Shown: piece by piece, positions 32,061-42,813 of the stretch | Layout of the letters: each line of letters opens with the position of its first letter | How positions within the stretch are numbered: the stretch's first letter is position 1 | From: an uncultured Collinsella sp. | GTDB taxonomy: Bacteria > Actinomycetota > Coriobacteriia > Coriobacteriales > Coriobacteriaceae | Length of the DNA: 64,000 nt | Assembly: GCA_959601045.1 (NCBI GenBank) | Contig: CAUGNZ010000003.1 | Span: 1 to 64,000, forward strand | Direction of reading: 5' to 3' | Program-made: the position numbers and the translations under genes | The notes under the pieces: generated by a model | The model's database searches: none | What the model was told of the DNA's origin: nothing | The model's input: the letters and a program-made list of their open reading frames with translations, nothing else

Positions 32061-33191
32061 ATGCCCAACAAACCCGTGAAGATCATCATGCTTACCGGAT
32101 ACCTCGGTGCCGGCAAGACCACGCTCCTCAACCACATCCTCGCCAACGATGGCGGCATCCGCGCCGCCGTGATCGTCAACGATATCGGCGAGATCAACGT
32201 CGACGCCAGCCTTATCGCCGACGGCGGCCTTTCCGAGACCGACGACCTCATCCCGCTCACCAACGGCTGCATCTGCTGCACGCTTTCGGATGACCTGGCC
32301 AACCAGCTGCAGGGCATCGCCGATTCGGGCAAGTTCGACTACATCATCATCGAGGCCTCGGGTATCTGCGAGCCTATCCCCATCGCCTACACCATCTCGA
32401 GCTTCTGCGACGAGGCCAAGGTGGACGGCGAGCCCAAGCTCGCGCTCGACAACATCGTGGCCGTGGTCGACTGCGCCCGCATGTACGACGAGTTCAACGG
32501 CGGTCGCGACCTGCTGGCTGAGGATATCGACGAGGACGACATCGAGAGTCTGCTCATCCAGCAGATCGAGTTCTGCTCCACGCTGATCCTCAACAAGACC
32601 GATACCGTCACGCCTGAGCAGATTGCCGAGCTCAAGGCCATCGTGCGCAGCCTGCAGAAGGACGCCGTGATTGTCGAGGCCCAAAACGGCGAGGTTCCCA
32701 TGGAGGAACTGCTCGACACCGATCGCTTCGACTTTATGCGCGCCTACAACTCCGCCGCCTGGATCGAGGCCATGGAGCATCCCGAGGAGCACGACGACCC
32801 CGAGGTGCTCGAGTACGACATCGAGACCTTTGTGTACTCGCGCCGCAAGCCGTTTGACCTGCAGAAGTTCACCGATTTTGTTGAGCAGGAGTGGCCCGAT
32901 GAGGTCATTCGCGTCAAGGGTCCGCTGTGGCAGACCGGCGATCCGGACATGTGCTACATGTTTGAGCAGGCCGGCCACCAGATGCGCCTGATGGAGAACG
33001 GTCTGTTTGTCGACTCGGCACCCGAGGGCGAGAAGCAGAAGATCATCGACGAGAACCCCGAGATCATGCAGATTTGGGACGACGAGACGGGCGATCGCAT
33101 GACGAGCCTGTGCATCATCGGCCGTCACATGGACAAGGACGCGCTCATCGCCGCGCTCGATGCCTGCCTGACCGACTGGCACCGCGCCTAG
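32061..33191 (+). CDS. CobW/COG0523-family GTPase metallochaperone
   Basis: The 376-residue G3E GTPase has Walker A GYLGAGKTT near the N-terminus and the metal-binding C70-I-C72-C73 motif. Walker B-like IIIEASG, NKTD, and the C-terminal CobW domain (about 240-376) follow. Such proteins deliver zinc or other metals to client enzymes in the cytoplasm; the metal is unknown, and no Zur-type site was recognised. ATG 32061 has AAAGGAGG 5 bases upstream and is preferred over the in-frame ATG seven codons earlier. A terminator follows. Confidence 0.88.
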   Translation: MPNKPVKIIMLTGYLGAGKTTLLNHILANDGGIRAAVIVNDIGEINVDASLIADGGLSETDDLIPLTNGCICCTLSDDLANQLQGIADSGKFDYIIIEASGICEPIPIAYTISSFCDEAKVDGEPKLALDNIVAVVDCARMYDEFNGGRDLLAEDIDEDDIESLLIQQIEFCSTLILNKTDTVTPEQIAELKAIVRSLQKDAVIVEAQNGEVPMEELLDTDRFDFMRAYNSAAWIEAMEHPEEHDDPEVLEYDIETFVYSRRKPFDLQKFTDFVEQEWPDEVIRVKGPLWQTGDPDMCYMFEQAGHQMRLMENGLFVDSAPEGEKQKIIDENPEIMQIWDDETGDRMTSLCIIGRHMDKDALIAALDACLTDWHRA

Positions 33192-33230
33192 GTTATCGAA
33201 GCGGGCATTTTCCGCCCACGTAACCACCAA

Positions 33231-33263
33231 ACCACCACGAAGGTGCCCTTCGTGGTGGTTTTT
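33231..33263 (+). terminator. intrinsic terminator after the CobW-type gene
   Basis: ACCACCACGAAGG pairs perfectly with CCTTCGTGGTGGT, with a 4-base loop and a T-run after it. Confidence 0.9.
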
Positions 33264-33284
33264 CGTTCTATGCCAAGGAGATTC

Positions 33285-33884
33285 ATGTTCAATATCGTGC
33301 TGTATGCACCCGAGATTCCGGCCAATACGGGTAATATCGGCCGCACCTGCGTGGTCACCGGTGCCCATTTGCACCTGGTAGAGCCGCTGGGCTTTTCGCT
33401 CGACGACAAGACGGTGCGTCGCGCCGGTCTGGGCTACTGGCAAAACTTGGACGTGACGACATATGCCGGCTGGAAGGATTTCCTTACGCGCAACGGTCTC
33501 TCCCCCGCCGACGAGCGCCTGCATCTGCTGACCAAAAAGGCGCGCCGCGCCTATGCGCAAAGCACCTACCGCGACGGTGACTATCTGGTCTTTGGCAGCG
33601 AGAGCTCGGGGATTCCCGAAGACCTGCTTGCTGCGGCGCCCGCATGCTGCGAGCGCATTCCCATGCTGCGCGACTGTGATTCGCTCGATAACGCCGAAGT
33701 CTGGGAGGCCCATGAGGAGGCGCTCGGGCATACCGAGGACAGCCACGAGGCCATCCTTCGGCAGGATATCTGCGGCAACTTCGTCGACCCGGACGACTAC
33801 CGCATCAGCGCACTCAACCTCTCCAACAGCGCCGCCATCGTCCTCTACGAGGCCCTGCGCCAGACAGGCTTTCCTGGAATGTGA
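33285..33884 (+). CDS. trmL: tRNA (cytidine/uridine-34 2'-O)-methyltransferase TrmL
   Basis: The 199-residue SPOUT-knot enzyme matches E. coli TrmL from the first residues (NIVLYAPEIPANTGNIGRTC, LHLVEPLGFSLDDK, RRAGLGYW, VFGSESSGIP). It methylates the wobble 2'-OH of tRNA-Leu. It is about 40 residues longer than E. coli TrmL. The extra acidic stretch (about 130-170, DNAEVWEAHEEALGHTEDSH) is inserted between RIPM and LNLSNS, inside the cofactor-binding knot. ATG 33285 has AAGGAG upstream. The TGA stop lies within the first arm of a palindromic repeat. Confidence 0.9.
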   Translation: MFNIVLYAPEIPANTGNIGRTCVVTGAHLHLVEPLGFSLDDKTVRRAGLGYWQNLDVTTYAGWKDFLTRNGLSPADERLHLLTKKARRAYAQSTYRDGDYLVFGSESSGIPEDLLAAAPACCERIPMLRDCDSLDNAEVWEAHEEALGHTEDSHEAILRQDICGNFVDPDDYRISALNLSNSAAIVLYEALRQTGFPGM

Positions 33885-33910
33885 CAAAGGGACTGTCCCT
33901 TTGTCACATT
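33878..33910. repeat. family-A extragenic palindrome, copy 1
   Basis: Arms AATGTGACAAAGGGAC and GTCCCTTTGTCACATT form a near-perfect palindrome. The trmL stop TGA (33882-33884) is part of the left arm. Copies 2 and 3 lie at 35103-35133 and 38830-38860. Confidence 0.9.
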
Positions 33911-33995
33911 GATGCACCAAATAACGAGCCGTCGCTTTTAATCAGAATTAACTAGAATAAAATGGAGTTAAACGGCGATGTGAAAGGAGAGCCTT

Positions 33996-35096
33996 GTGGA
34001 ATATCTCGAGAACCCGTTTACCCCCAGTTTTGGTGAGGTTCCTGCCCATCTCGCCGGCAGACAACAGATTATTCGGGATTTGGACCGTGCCTTCTTGAGC
34101 CAGCGTAGACGCCCGGAATTGACCTCGATCTTCTCAGGCGCGCGTGGAACCGGTAAAACCGCTCTCATGTCGTCGCTCGCAACAAGGGCGGAATCCCACG
34201 GCTGGATAGCGGTAAAGACGACCGCGCTCTCGGGAATGCTTGAGGAAATCGAGCTCGGGGCGAAACGTGCTGCAGGCCATCTCATCAACCCGTCTAACAA
34301 CTTCGAAGTCACCGGTCTCGGAATCGCGCCGCTCGGCAGTATCGAGGTCAATCGCGTTCACGATGCCTCGACTTGGCGTTATCGCATGAGCGACATCATC
34401 GACCAGCTCAACGAAACGGGCACCGGTCTGCTCGTCACGGTTGATGAGGTCGACCCGACGCTCGACGAGATGATTCAGCTCGCGGCCACGTATCAGCACT
34501 TTGTGACCGATGGGAAACGCGTCGCCCTGCTCATGGCGGGACTTCCCAACAACGTCTCGACGTTGCTGAACCACAAGACGGTCTCGTTCCTTCGCCGCGC
34601 CCAGCAATATCATCTGGGGCGTATCGCCGACTACGATGTGCGCGAGGCCTTGATTCGCACGATCCAGGAAAACGATCGCCTGGCAGATGCTGAGGGAATC
34701 GATAAGGCCGTTCGCTCGATTTCGGGCTTTCCCTTCCTTTTGCAGCTTGTGGGTTACCGCGCCTGGGATCTCACGAGCAACTCGAGAGAAATATCATCTC
34801 GCGACTTTGATCAGGGAATCAAAATCGCACGTGATGAAATGGACGACCGGATCCTCGCGGCGACCTATCGGGAACTCACTGCAGAGGACAAGCGATTTCT
34901 TATCGCCATGCTCGATGACGAGGAAGAGTCCACCACCGCTGACCTTGTCGAGCGCCTTAAGCGTTCGCCGCAACAGGTCTCCCGCTACCGACGCCGTATG
35001 ATAGACGCCGGCATCATTGGAGAACGCGGGCGCGGAATCGTCGCTTTTGAATTACCGTTCTTCCGCGACTATCTCGCCGCTCAATGCGTGAAATAG
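33996..35096 (+). CDS. AAA ATPase with C-terminal winged helix (ORC/Cdc6-like), paralogue 1
   Basis: The 366-residue protein has Walker A GARGTGKT (48-55), Walker B LLVTVDEVD (about 145-153), an arginine-bearing SFLRRAQQ segment, and a C-terminal winged helix (about 310-366, TTADLVERLKRSPQQVSRYRRRM). The layout is that of STAND/Cdc6-like P-loop ATPases often annotated only as ATP-binding protein. DNA binding is likely; the role is unknown. GTG 33996 has AAAGGAGA upstream. The gene is bracketed by two copies of the family-A palindrome, with a paralogue on the other side of uvrA2. Confidence 0.75.
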   Translation: MEYLENPFTPSFGEVPAHLAGRQQIIRDLDRAFLSQRRRPELTSIFSGARGTGKTALMSSLATRAESHGWIAVKTTALSGMLEEIELGAKRAAGHLINPSNNFEVTGLGIAPLGSIEVNRVHDASTWRYRMSDIIDQLNETGTGLLVTVDEVDPTLDEMIQLAATYQHFVTDGKRVALLMAGLPNNVSTLLNHKTVSFLRRAQQYHLGRIADYDVREALIRTIQENDRLADAEGIDKAVRSISGFPFLLQLVGYRAWDLTSNSREISSRDFDQGIKIARDEMDDRILAATYRELTAEDKRFLIAMLDDEEESTTADLVERLKRSPQQVSRYRRRMIDAGIIGERGRGIVAFELPFFRDYLAAQCVK

Positions 35097-35102
35097 GCAT
35101 CG

Positions 35103-35133
35103 ATGTGACAAAGGGACAGTCCCTTTGTCACAT
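35103..35133. repeat. family-A extragenic palindrome, copy 2
   Basis: ATGTGACAAAGGGAC pairs with GTCCCTTTGTCACAT around a central A. It sits in the 41-bp gap between the convergent AAA ATPase and uvrA2 genes and could terminate both. Confidence 0.9.
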
Positions 35134-35137
35134 TCGG

Positions 35138-37618
<2,481 letters not shown>

Positions 37619-37643
37619 CTTCTGTTCCGTCACCTTTATCACC

Positions 37644-38761
37644 CTACTCATGCCATAAAACGCGGTCGCGGATATACTCGCCCAGCATGGGCACGGTAAA
37701 CCGCACAAGGCCGTATCCGGCGGCCTCGATGACGCGCTCGCGAATCAGGCTTGCGCGATATTTACTCGCCCAGCTCTGGGTACGGTCGCAGCGCTCAATG
37801 ATATCCGCCGTGCGCGTCGGCTTGTCCTCGTCAACCGCCATAGCCTCGATAAAGAGGCGCTGAGGGCTGCGCAGACCGTAATACAGAGGTGCGTCAACCG
37901 CTTCGTAGAACTCAGAGACGGCATCCGCATGACCAACCTCGACATCGCACCCTTCAATGACCTGCGAGCCACGCCGGACAGCAGACCGCCACATGTAATA
38001 TCCCACCAGCTGAACCATATAGGGATGTCCCATGCTCTTGTGCGCCGCAAGGTCCGCCGTCCCCGCATCAATGCAAAGACCAGCACATTCGACCGTCTGG
38101 ATATATGAATCGCGCACCTGGGGCAAAGAAATCGCCCCCAACGTACGCTGCTGGGCGCGCCGCAAAAACGTCACGCTCGGCTCTTCGAGCAGATCGTCAA
38201 CCATGCTGGGCAAGCCGGCAAAGACCAGCGCAAGACCACGCTGGTCGCCATCGGGCAAGCCCGTAGCATCCTGATCTCCCAGCACCTGCTGATAAAGAAC
38301 GGCGAGGGCCGCCAGCTCCTCAATAGACGCCGATTGAGCCTCGTCAATCGCAAACAGAATACCCTTGCTTGGGCCGAGTTTCTTGAGACGTTCGTTGACC
38401 AGCCCTCGCAACGTCTCGCCTTTTGCCCGCGCCGCCTCAACCGACATCCGTCCAAACGATGGGCCAAACTCCATTGACGTCACAACGGGCTTATTCGAGC
38501 GGAGTGCGTCGGCCAAGCGGTCGCATAAACCAAGCGAAGCGGAATCGGAGACAACCGCCCATCCGCGCTCACTGGCCAGACGTTGCAGCTCCCGCAGGAG
38601 AACTGTTTGCCACAGCCGCGGTTTCCTGTAATGAGCATGAGTCTGCCCGGCGCTCCGGCACCGTTATCGAGCCCCTCCTCAAAATCTTCGATGACCGACT
38701 CGCGACCGATGAGTATCGGAGGCCGCTTACCAGCCGTTGGCTTAAAGGGATTTGGATTCAT
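37644..38761 (-). pseudogene. AAA ATPase/winged-helix paralogue 2, frameshifted in Walker A
   Basis: Two frames together encode a relative of the ATPase at 33996-35096 (shared AGLPSMVDDLL, SVTFLRRAQQRTLG, MVQLVGYY and a C-terminal winged helix). The first frame starts at ATG 38761 with GAGGAGG upstream and reads to GNRGCGK. One A appears missing from the AAAA expected at 38606-38608 (TTT on the plus strand); adding it restores GNRGCGKTVLLRELQ and the rest. The break lies between the Lys and Thr of Walker A. It could be a real inactivation, phase variation at a short A-run, ribosomal frameshifting or a sequencing error. The downstream neighbour is uvrA2. Confidence 0.75.
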
Positions 38762-38795
38762 GTCGGCCTCCTCGGATTGGCAAAGGCTAGCAATA

Positions 38796-38825
38796 GTTAT
38801 ACCAACTTATACCGAGTTATACCAA
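38796..38825. promoter_or_regulatory. three 10-bp direct repeats before AAA paralogue 2
   Basis: GTTATACCAA, CTTATACCGA and GTTATACCAA follow each other without gap, between the palindrome and the ribosome site region. Iterated sites in a promoter suggest a cooperative binding protein. Confidence 0.55.
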
Positions 38826-38829
38826 CTGA

Positions 38830-38860
38830 ATGTGACAAAGGAGCTGTCCCTTTGTCACAT
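38830..38860. repeat. family-A extragenic palindrome, copy 3
   Basis: ATGTGACAAAGG and CCTTTGTCACAT form the arms of this copy; its centre (GAGCTGTC) is slightly changed from the other two. The minus-strand stop TGA of the Tet(M)-like gene (38855-38857) lies in one arm. Confidence 0.9.
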
Positions 38861-40858
38861 GTGGCCGAAAAATTCCGCGTCGGCGGGGCGATAGGGGCGG
38901 AAGGTGGCGGGATCGATCTTTACGTGCGCCGCGACGGGTACGTCGTACCACTTGACGGTATAGCCGGCGCCGTGAGAGCAAAAGACCGAATCGGGCGTGT
39001 TGGGCAGATCGGCCTCGGGCTCATAGGCGGCCGTCTCGATTACGCGCTCGGCATCATGGCAAGCCGCATAGCCGGCGAACTCCAGGTACAGATGACCGCG
39101 ACCGCTCGTGTAGGCAGCCACCTCCAGCGCATAATCCTGCACCTCGGATGCCGGCACGCGACCCACAAGCTTCGCCCGGTCTCCCGCCATCGTCGGCGGC
39201 TTGTACTCGGCGCCCATGCGCGTGGCATCCGAGAGCGCCCGGCCCACGCACTCCCCCGGCACCTCGAGCTCAAAGCGATACAACGGCTCCAGCAGCACGG
39301 CAGCGCCGACCTCACGCGCCTGCATCAAACCCTGGCGAATCGCGCGGTACGTGGCCTGGCGAAAATCGCCGCCCTCGGTGTGTTTGGCATGCGCGCGGCC
39401 GCCCGTAAGCGTAATGCGCACATCGGTGATGGGCGAGCCGGTCAGTGCGCCCAGGTGATCGCGCTCCATGGCGTTGGTGAGTGCCAAACGCTGCCAGTTA
39501 AGATCGAGCTTGTCGGTCGAGGTCACGGTGCCAAACTGCACGCCCGAACCCGCTGGCAACGGCTCCAGGCGCAAATGCACCTCGGCATAGTGGCGCAGCG
39601 GCTCAAAGTGGCCCACGCCCTCGACCGGCTGCGAAATAGTCTCCTTATAGAGAATGCCGCCAGACTCAAACTCAACCGAAAGGCCAAAGCGATCTGCCAA
39701 CACCCGCTGCACGACCTCGAGTTGCACGGCGCCCATCAATTGCAAATGAATCTGCTCGAGATGCGTGTTCCAGCTTACGCCGAGCATGGGGTCTTCATCC
39801 GCCAACTCGGTCAGCGCTTTAAACACCGCATGGGCATCGTGTTCACCCGGAAGCACCGTATAGGTGAGGACTGGCGCAATGACGGGTGCATCGCCCGCGG
39901 GCTCCGCGCCCAGGGCGTCCCCCGGGCGAACGTGCGCAAGGCCCGTCACGGCACAAATACCGCCAGCAGCAACTTCTTGGGCAAGCTCGTATTTCTCGCC
40001 GTTATAGATGCGTACCTGATCGACCTTTTGCTCCCAAGTGGAGGCGCCAGAGCATCCCTCGACAACTTGCTTTGCGCGCAGCACACCGCCCGTCACCTTG
40101 ACCCAGGCAAGACGCTCACCACGGTCTCCACGACTCACGCGATAGACGCGCGCGGCAAACTCCGGGAGCCACGCCTGTTCACGCATCAGCGTGCACATGC
40201 CATCCAGCAACTCGTCCACGCCTTGGTCCTTGAGCGCCGAGCCGGCAAAGCAGGGAAAGAGCTTGCGCTCAGCGACCATGCGCGACAGCGTTGCGACGGA
40301 AAGCTCGCCCGCCTCGAGAAACTCCTCGAGCGCCGCCTCGTCCAACGCGGCAGCGTCCTCCCGGGCGGCACCGCCCGCCAGCAGCTCGCTGGCATCCAGG
40401 CAGCCCTCGGAAAGACGCTGTCCCAGCTGTGCCAGCAAAACATCGCGGCCGGGATTCTCCAGATCGATTTTGTTGATAAAGACGAACGTCGGGATGTCAT
40501 AGCGCGCAAGCAGGCGCCACAGGGTTTCGGTGTGTCCCTGCACGCCATCGTTGGCGCCCACAACCAAAATCGCGTAGTCGAGCGCGCGCAATGTGCGCTC
40601 TGCCTCGGCCGAAAAATCCACGTGACCGGGGGCGTCCACAAGCATGACGTGGGTATCTCCGTGGTCGAGCACGGCCTGCGATGAGAAAATCGTGATGCCG
40701 CGCTCGCGTTCGATAGCGTTGGTATCCAGGTGCGAGTCGCCGTCGTCTACACGGCCGCGCTTGCGAATGCGACCTGCGTTGAACAGCATGGCCTCGGCCA
40801 GCGTAGTCTTGCCGGCATCGACATGCGCCAAGATTCCAACGACCGCTTGCTTCGACAT
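38855..40858 (-). CDS. Tet(M)-like ribosomal protection-type GTPase
   Basis: The 667-residue EF-G-like translational GTPase has Walker A AHVDAGKTT (11-19), RGITIFS, DAPGHVDF and NKID. EF-G domains II-V follow without the EF-G G' insert, the size and layout of Tet(M)/Tet(O) proteins (about 640). Such proteins release tetracycline from the ribosome; chromosomal relatives with unclear activity also exist, so resistance is not certain. ATG 40858 has AGAGGAGA just upstream. A strong hairpin in the leader recalls attenuator control of tet genes. The stop lies in a family-A palindrome. Confidence 0.8.
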   Translation of the reverse strand: MSKQAVVGILAHVDAGKTTLAEAMLFNAGRIRKRGRVDDGDSHLDTNAIERERGITIFSSQAVLDHGDTHVMLVDAPGHVDFSAEAERTLRALDYAILVVGANDGVQGHTETLWRLLARYDIPTFVFINKIDLENPGRDVLLAQLGQRLSEGCLDASELLAGGAAREDAAALDEAALEEFLEAGELSVATLSRMVAERKLFPCFAGSALKDQGVDELLDGMCTLMREQAWLPEFAARVYRVSRGDRGERLAWVKVTGGVLRAKQVVEGCSGASTWEQKVDQVRIYNGEKYELAQEVAAGGICAVTGLAHVRPGDALGAEPAGDAPVIAPVLTYTVLPGEHDAHAVFKALTELADEDPMLGVSWNTHLEQIHLQLMGAVQLEVVQRVLADRFGLSVEFESGGILYKETISQPVEGVGHFEPLRHYAEVHLRLEPLPAGSGVQFGTVTSTDKLDLNWQRLALTNAMERDHLGALTGSPITDVRITLTGGRAHAKHTEGGDFRQATYRAIRQGLMQAREVGAAVLLEPLYRFELEVPGECVGRALSDATRMGAEYKPPTMAGDRAKLVGRVPASEVQDYALEVAAYTSGRGHLYLEFAGYAACHDAERVIETAAYEPEADLPNTPDSVFCSHGAGYTVKWYDVPVAAHVKIDPATFRPYRPADAEFFGHM

Positions 40859-40877
40859 GGCTCTCCTCTTATTGCAA

Positions 40878-40900
40878 GCCCGTCGCGCACGGCGACGGGC
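40878..40900 (-). promoter_or_regulatory. leader hairpin upstream of the Tet(M)-like gene
   Basis: GCCCGTCGC pairs perfectly with GCGACGGGC around a 5-base loop, ending about 9 bases before the ribosome site. Only a weak T-stretch follows on the minus strand. Attenuation or translational control is possible. Confidence 0.5.
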
Positions 40901-40929
40901 ATTCTCGTTCCACACTGGATGATACAATT

Positions 40930-41085
40930 TACGGGCCGGCGGGCGAAGCGGGCCCTATCCCCCGACCGAGCTCATCGCCCCGCGTTGCCGCGCGGCGATT
41001 TTCGCAGGTTCGCGCCTTGCGAAAGCCGGCACCTCCCCTTAACAGTGCAGCGATCAATAATGGCCCCGCCCGGGGCCATTTTCAT
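40930..41085. ncRNA. run of three strong hairpins in the gap between GNAT and Tet(M)-like genes
   Basis: Hairpin 1 is ATCGCC-C-CGCG / CGCG-C-GGCGAT (40974-40999). Hairpin 2 is TTTCGCAGG / CCTTGCGAAA (41000-41024). Hairpin 3 is AATGGCCCC / GGGGCCATT followed by TTC on the plus strand (41058-41083). A distant GCCGGC pair could close the whole. It may be a small plus-strand RNA with its own terminator, or the minus-strand leader of the Tet(M)-like gene preceded by the GNAT terminator. It fills most of the 258-bp gap. Confidence 0.4.
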
Positions 41086-41116
41086 GTACATGGATTGTTG
41101 TTGCGTGCCCCCGCTC

Positions 41117-41608
41117 TTATGCCTCGCGCAGCCAGTCGAACGCAACACGCGGCGTGCCGTCCGACACATACACGACGCCGGCGCGCTCGAACCCCGCCTT
41201 CATGCTCGCACCCTGCATGGGCAGGTTGTCCGCATGCGTATCGATACGCAGGTGGTCGGCACGCTCCTTGGCAAAGGTAAACATCGCGGCCGCGATACCG
41301 TGCACGGTGCCGTCGGACGCCACACGGTGCAGCACGGCGTACGGAGTGTCGCTACGCCATTGACCGTCCTCGATGACGTCATAGCACTCGTCCGGACCCG
41401 TTAAAAAGGCAAACGTCGCCACCACGCGGCCGTCGACTTCGCACACGTAACTGCCACCAGCGGCAATATCGGCAGCCAGCTGCTCGGCCGAAGGCGTGCC
41501 CTCGGGCCACTGCATGGCGTTGCCATGTGCGCGCATATAGGCGCGGGCCGCGTCATAGATAGCCATGACGGCGGGAATGTCGGTATCGAGGGTTTTTCTG
41601 ATCATCAC
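41117..41608 (-). CDS. GNAT-family N-acetyltransferase
   Basis: The 163-residue protein begins MMIRKTLDTDIPAVMAIYDAAR, the usual GNAT first strand-helix. The VHGIAAAMFTFAKERADHLRIDTHADN segment is the acetyl-CoA site region and conserved core; MKAGFERAGVVYV closes the fold. The substrate is unknown. The ribosome site GAGGT is 9 bases upstream. It shares a promoter region with the divergent zinc-ribbon protein gene, which contains a 9-bp inverted repeat. Confidence 0.8.
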   Translation of the reverse strand: MMIRKTLDTDIPAVMAIYDAARAYMRAHGNAMQWPEGTPSAEQLAADIAAGGSYVCEVDGRVVATFAFLTGPDECYDVIEDGQWRSDTPYAVLHRVASDGTVHGIAAAMFTFAKERADHLRIDTHADNLPMQGASMKAGFERAGVVYVSDGTPRVAFDWLREA

Positions 41609-41626
41609 GCGGCGACCTCACGTTTA

Positions 41627-41658
41627 TTGGTATTACTTTGATTGAGCAATAATACCAA
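41627..41658. promoter_or_regulatory. inverted repeat between divergent genes
   Basis: TTGGTATTA (41627-41635) and TAATACCAA (41650-41658) are perfect inverted arms around 14 bases, in an AT-rich divergent promoter. The half site resembles the TTATACCAA repeats at 38796-38825. Confidence 0.5.
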
Positions 41659-41681
41659 CGTTTGGAGAGGGTGCGAAGCAG

Positions 41682-41978
41682 ATGGGGAGCAAAAAGCGAG
41701 CCGCCTGGTCAAAAGCCAAAAGCGAGTTTTTGGGCGCTGCCACGGGCGGCGATATGAGCGACCTGTTTGCACGCGAAGACGAGCGCTGCGACGCACTAGA
41801 CGCCGAGCGCGATGAAGTCTGGCGCTACAAGTCGTGCGAGCGTAAAAACCGTTACGACACGCGAGCCGAGGCCGAGGCCGTTATGGCCGACTGCGAAAAC
41901 CGCGGACGGCGCGGTTTGGCCTGCTACAAATGCGAATACTGCGGCGGGTGGCACCTGACGTCGCATCCTTGGAAATAG
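41682..41978 (+). CDS. small zinc-ribbon-like protein
   Basis: The 98-residue basic protein ends with CYKCEYCGGWHLTSHP, a CxxC-type knuckle common in short phage-like and nucleic-acid-associated proteins. Another Cys (SCERKNRY) lies about 35 residues before it and could complete a zinc site with the His residues. The function is unknown. It is transcribed divergently from the GNAT gene. The ribosome site is GGAGAGGG, somewhat distant. Confidence 0.7.
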   Translation: MGSKKRAAWSKAKSEFLGAATGGDMSDLFAREDERCDALDAERDEVWRYKSCERKNRYDTRAEAEAVMADCENRGRRGLACYKCEYCGGWHLTSHPWK

Positions 41979-42045
41979 GCTCCGCAACGGAGCGACGCTC
42001 ACACAGCGGCACGGCACCGACACATCGCCGGCCATCGCACGCAGG

Positions 42046-42750
42046 CTACGGGCGCGGCGGCACCAAAACATCGTAGCGGACGGCCTTGCCCGCAAGCTGA
42101 TAGCTCGGCTTAACGCCGGCAAGCAGCGGCCCCTTCACCGGCCGCTTGATAACGACCTTGCGCGGACGTACCGCAAGCGCAGCCTCGACCAGCGTCCCCT
42201 CATCGGCGCACGGCTGCTCCAAATGGTGCAAGAGCTGGAACTTCTTTTTAACCGCCGCGCTCTTGGTGCGCTCGGGAAACATGGGATCCAGATACACCAC
42301 ATCGGGAGCCGCGAGCTCACCGCGCTCGACTAGCTCAGCCGTATGGCGAAGGCCGGCAATGCTGTCCTCGCCCGCATGTAAGCGCATGCGCGCCACGGCA
42401 GCCGCAAGCGCCGGATCATCCGCCGCGCGGTCCAAGGCATCCTGCAACAGCGCCGCGATCACGCAGTCTTGTTCATACAGATCGACGGTAAAGCCCGCTG
42501 CCGCCAGCAGCAGCGAATCCTCGCCAAAGCCTGCCGTGGCGTCAATCGCCCATGGTTGCTCGATGCCTTTTGTGCGCGCAGCCTTCACCAGTAGCTCTTG
42601 CTGCAAACGGCCCTGCTTGAGCCGTGGAAGCATGCGGCCAAAATCGGCGCGCAGTTCCATCGTGCCGTCGGTGAGCGTGAGGCCCTCGGACTTCCCGGTC
42701 AGCTCAAGCCCCGCGGCCCGAGCAACAGAAAAGGGATCGACGACGCCCAT
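42046..42750 (-). CDS. rsmJ: 16S rRNA (guanine-1516-N2)-methyltransferase RsmJ
   Basis: The 234-residue SAM-dependent enzyme aligns along its length with E. coli RsmJ: GLTLTDGTMELRADF, AIDATAGFGEDSLLLA (SAM motif), YEQDCVIAALLQD, then the catalytic-type VVYLDPMFPERTKSAAVKKK and VVIKRP. It methylates G1516 of 16S rRNA. ATG 42750 has AAGGAG 5 bases upstream. Confidence 0.88.
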   Translation of the reverse strand: MGVVDPFSVARAAGLELTGKSEGLTLTDGTMELRADFGRMLPRLKQGRLQQELLVKAARTKGIEQPWAIDATAGFGEDSLLLAAAGFTVDLYEQDCVIAALLQDALDRAADDPALAAAVARMRLHAGEDSIAGLRHTAELVERGELAAPDVVYLDPMFPERTKSAAVKKKFQLLHHLEQPCADEGTLVEAALAVRPRKVVIKRPVKGPLLAGVKPSYQLAGKAVRYDVLVPPRP

Positions 42751-42813
42751 GGACACTCCTTAGCAAACAAAACGAATACATGGGCGCCATTCATGTCGGC
42801 ACCCAACCGTCCG

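Noticed and set aside
38423..40684. 753-codon plus-strand frame opposite the Tet(M)-like gene
   Set aside because: The opposite strand has intact GTPase motifs; this frame has none and overlaps the frameshifted AAA gene too.
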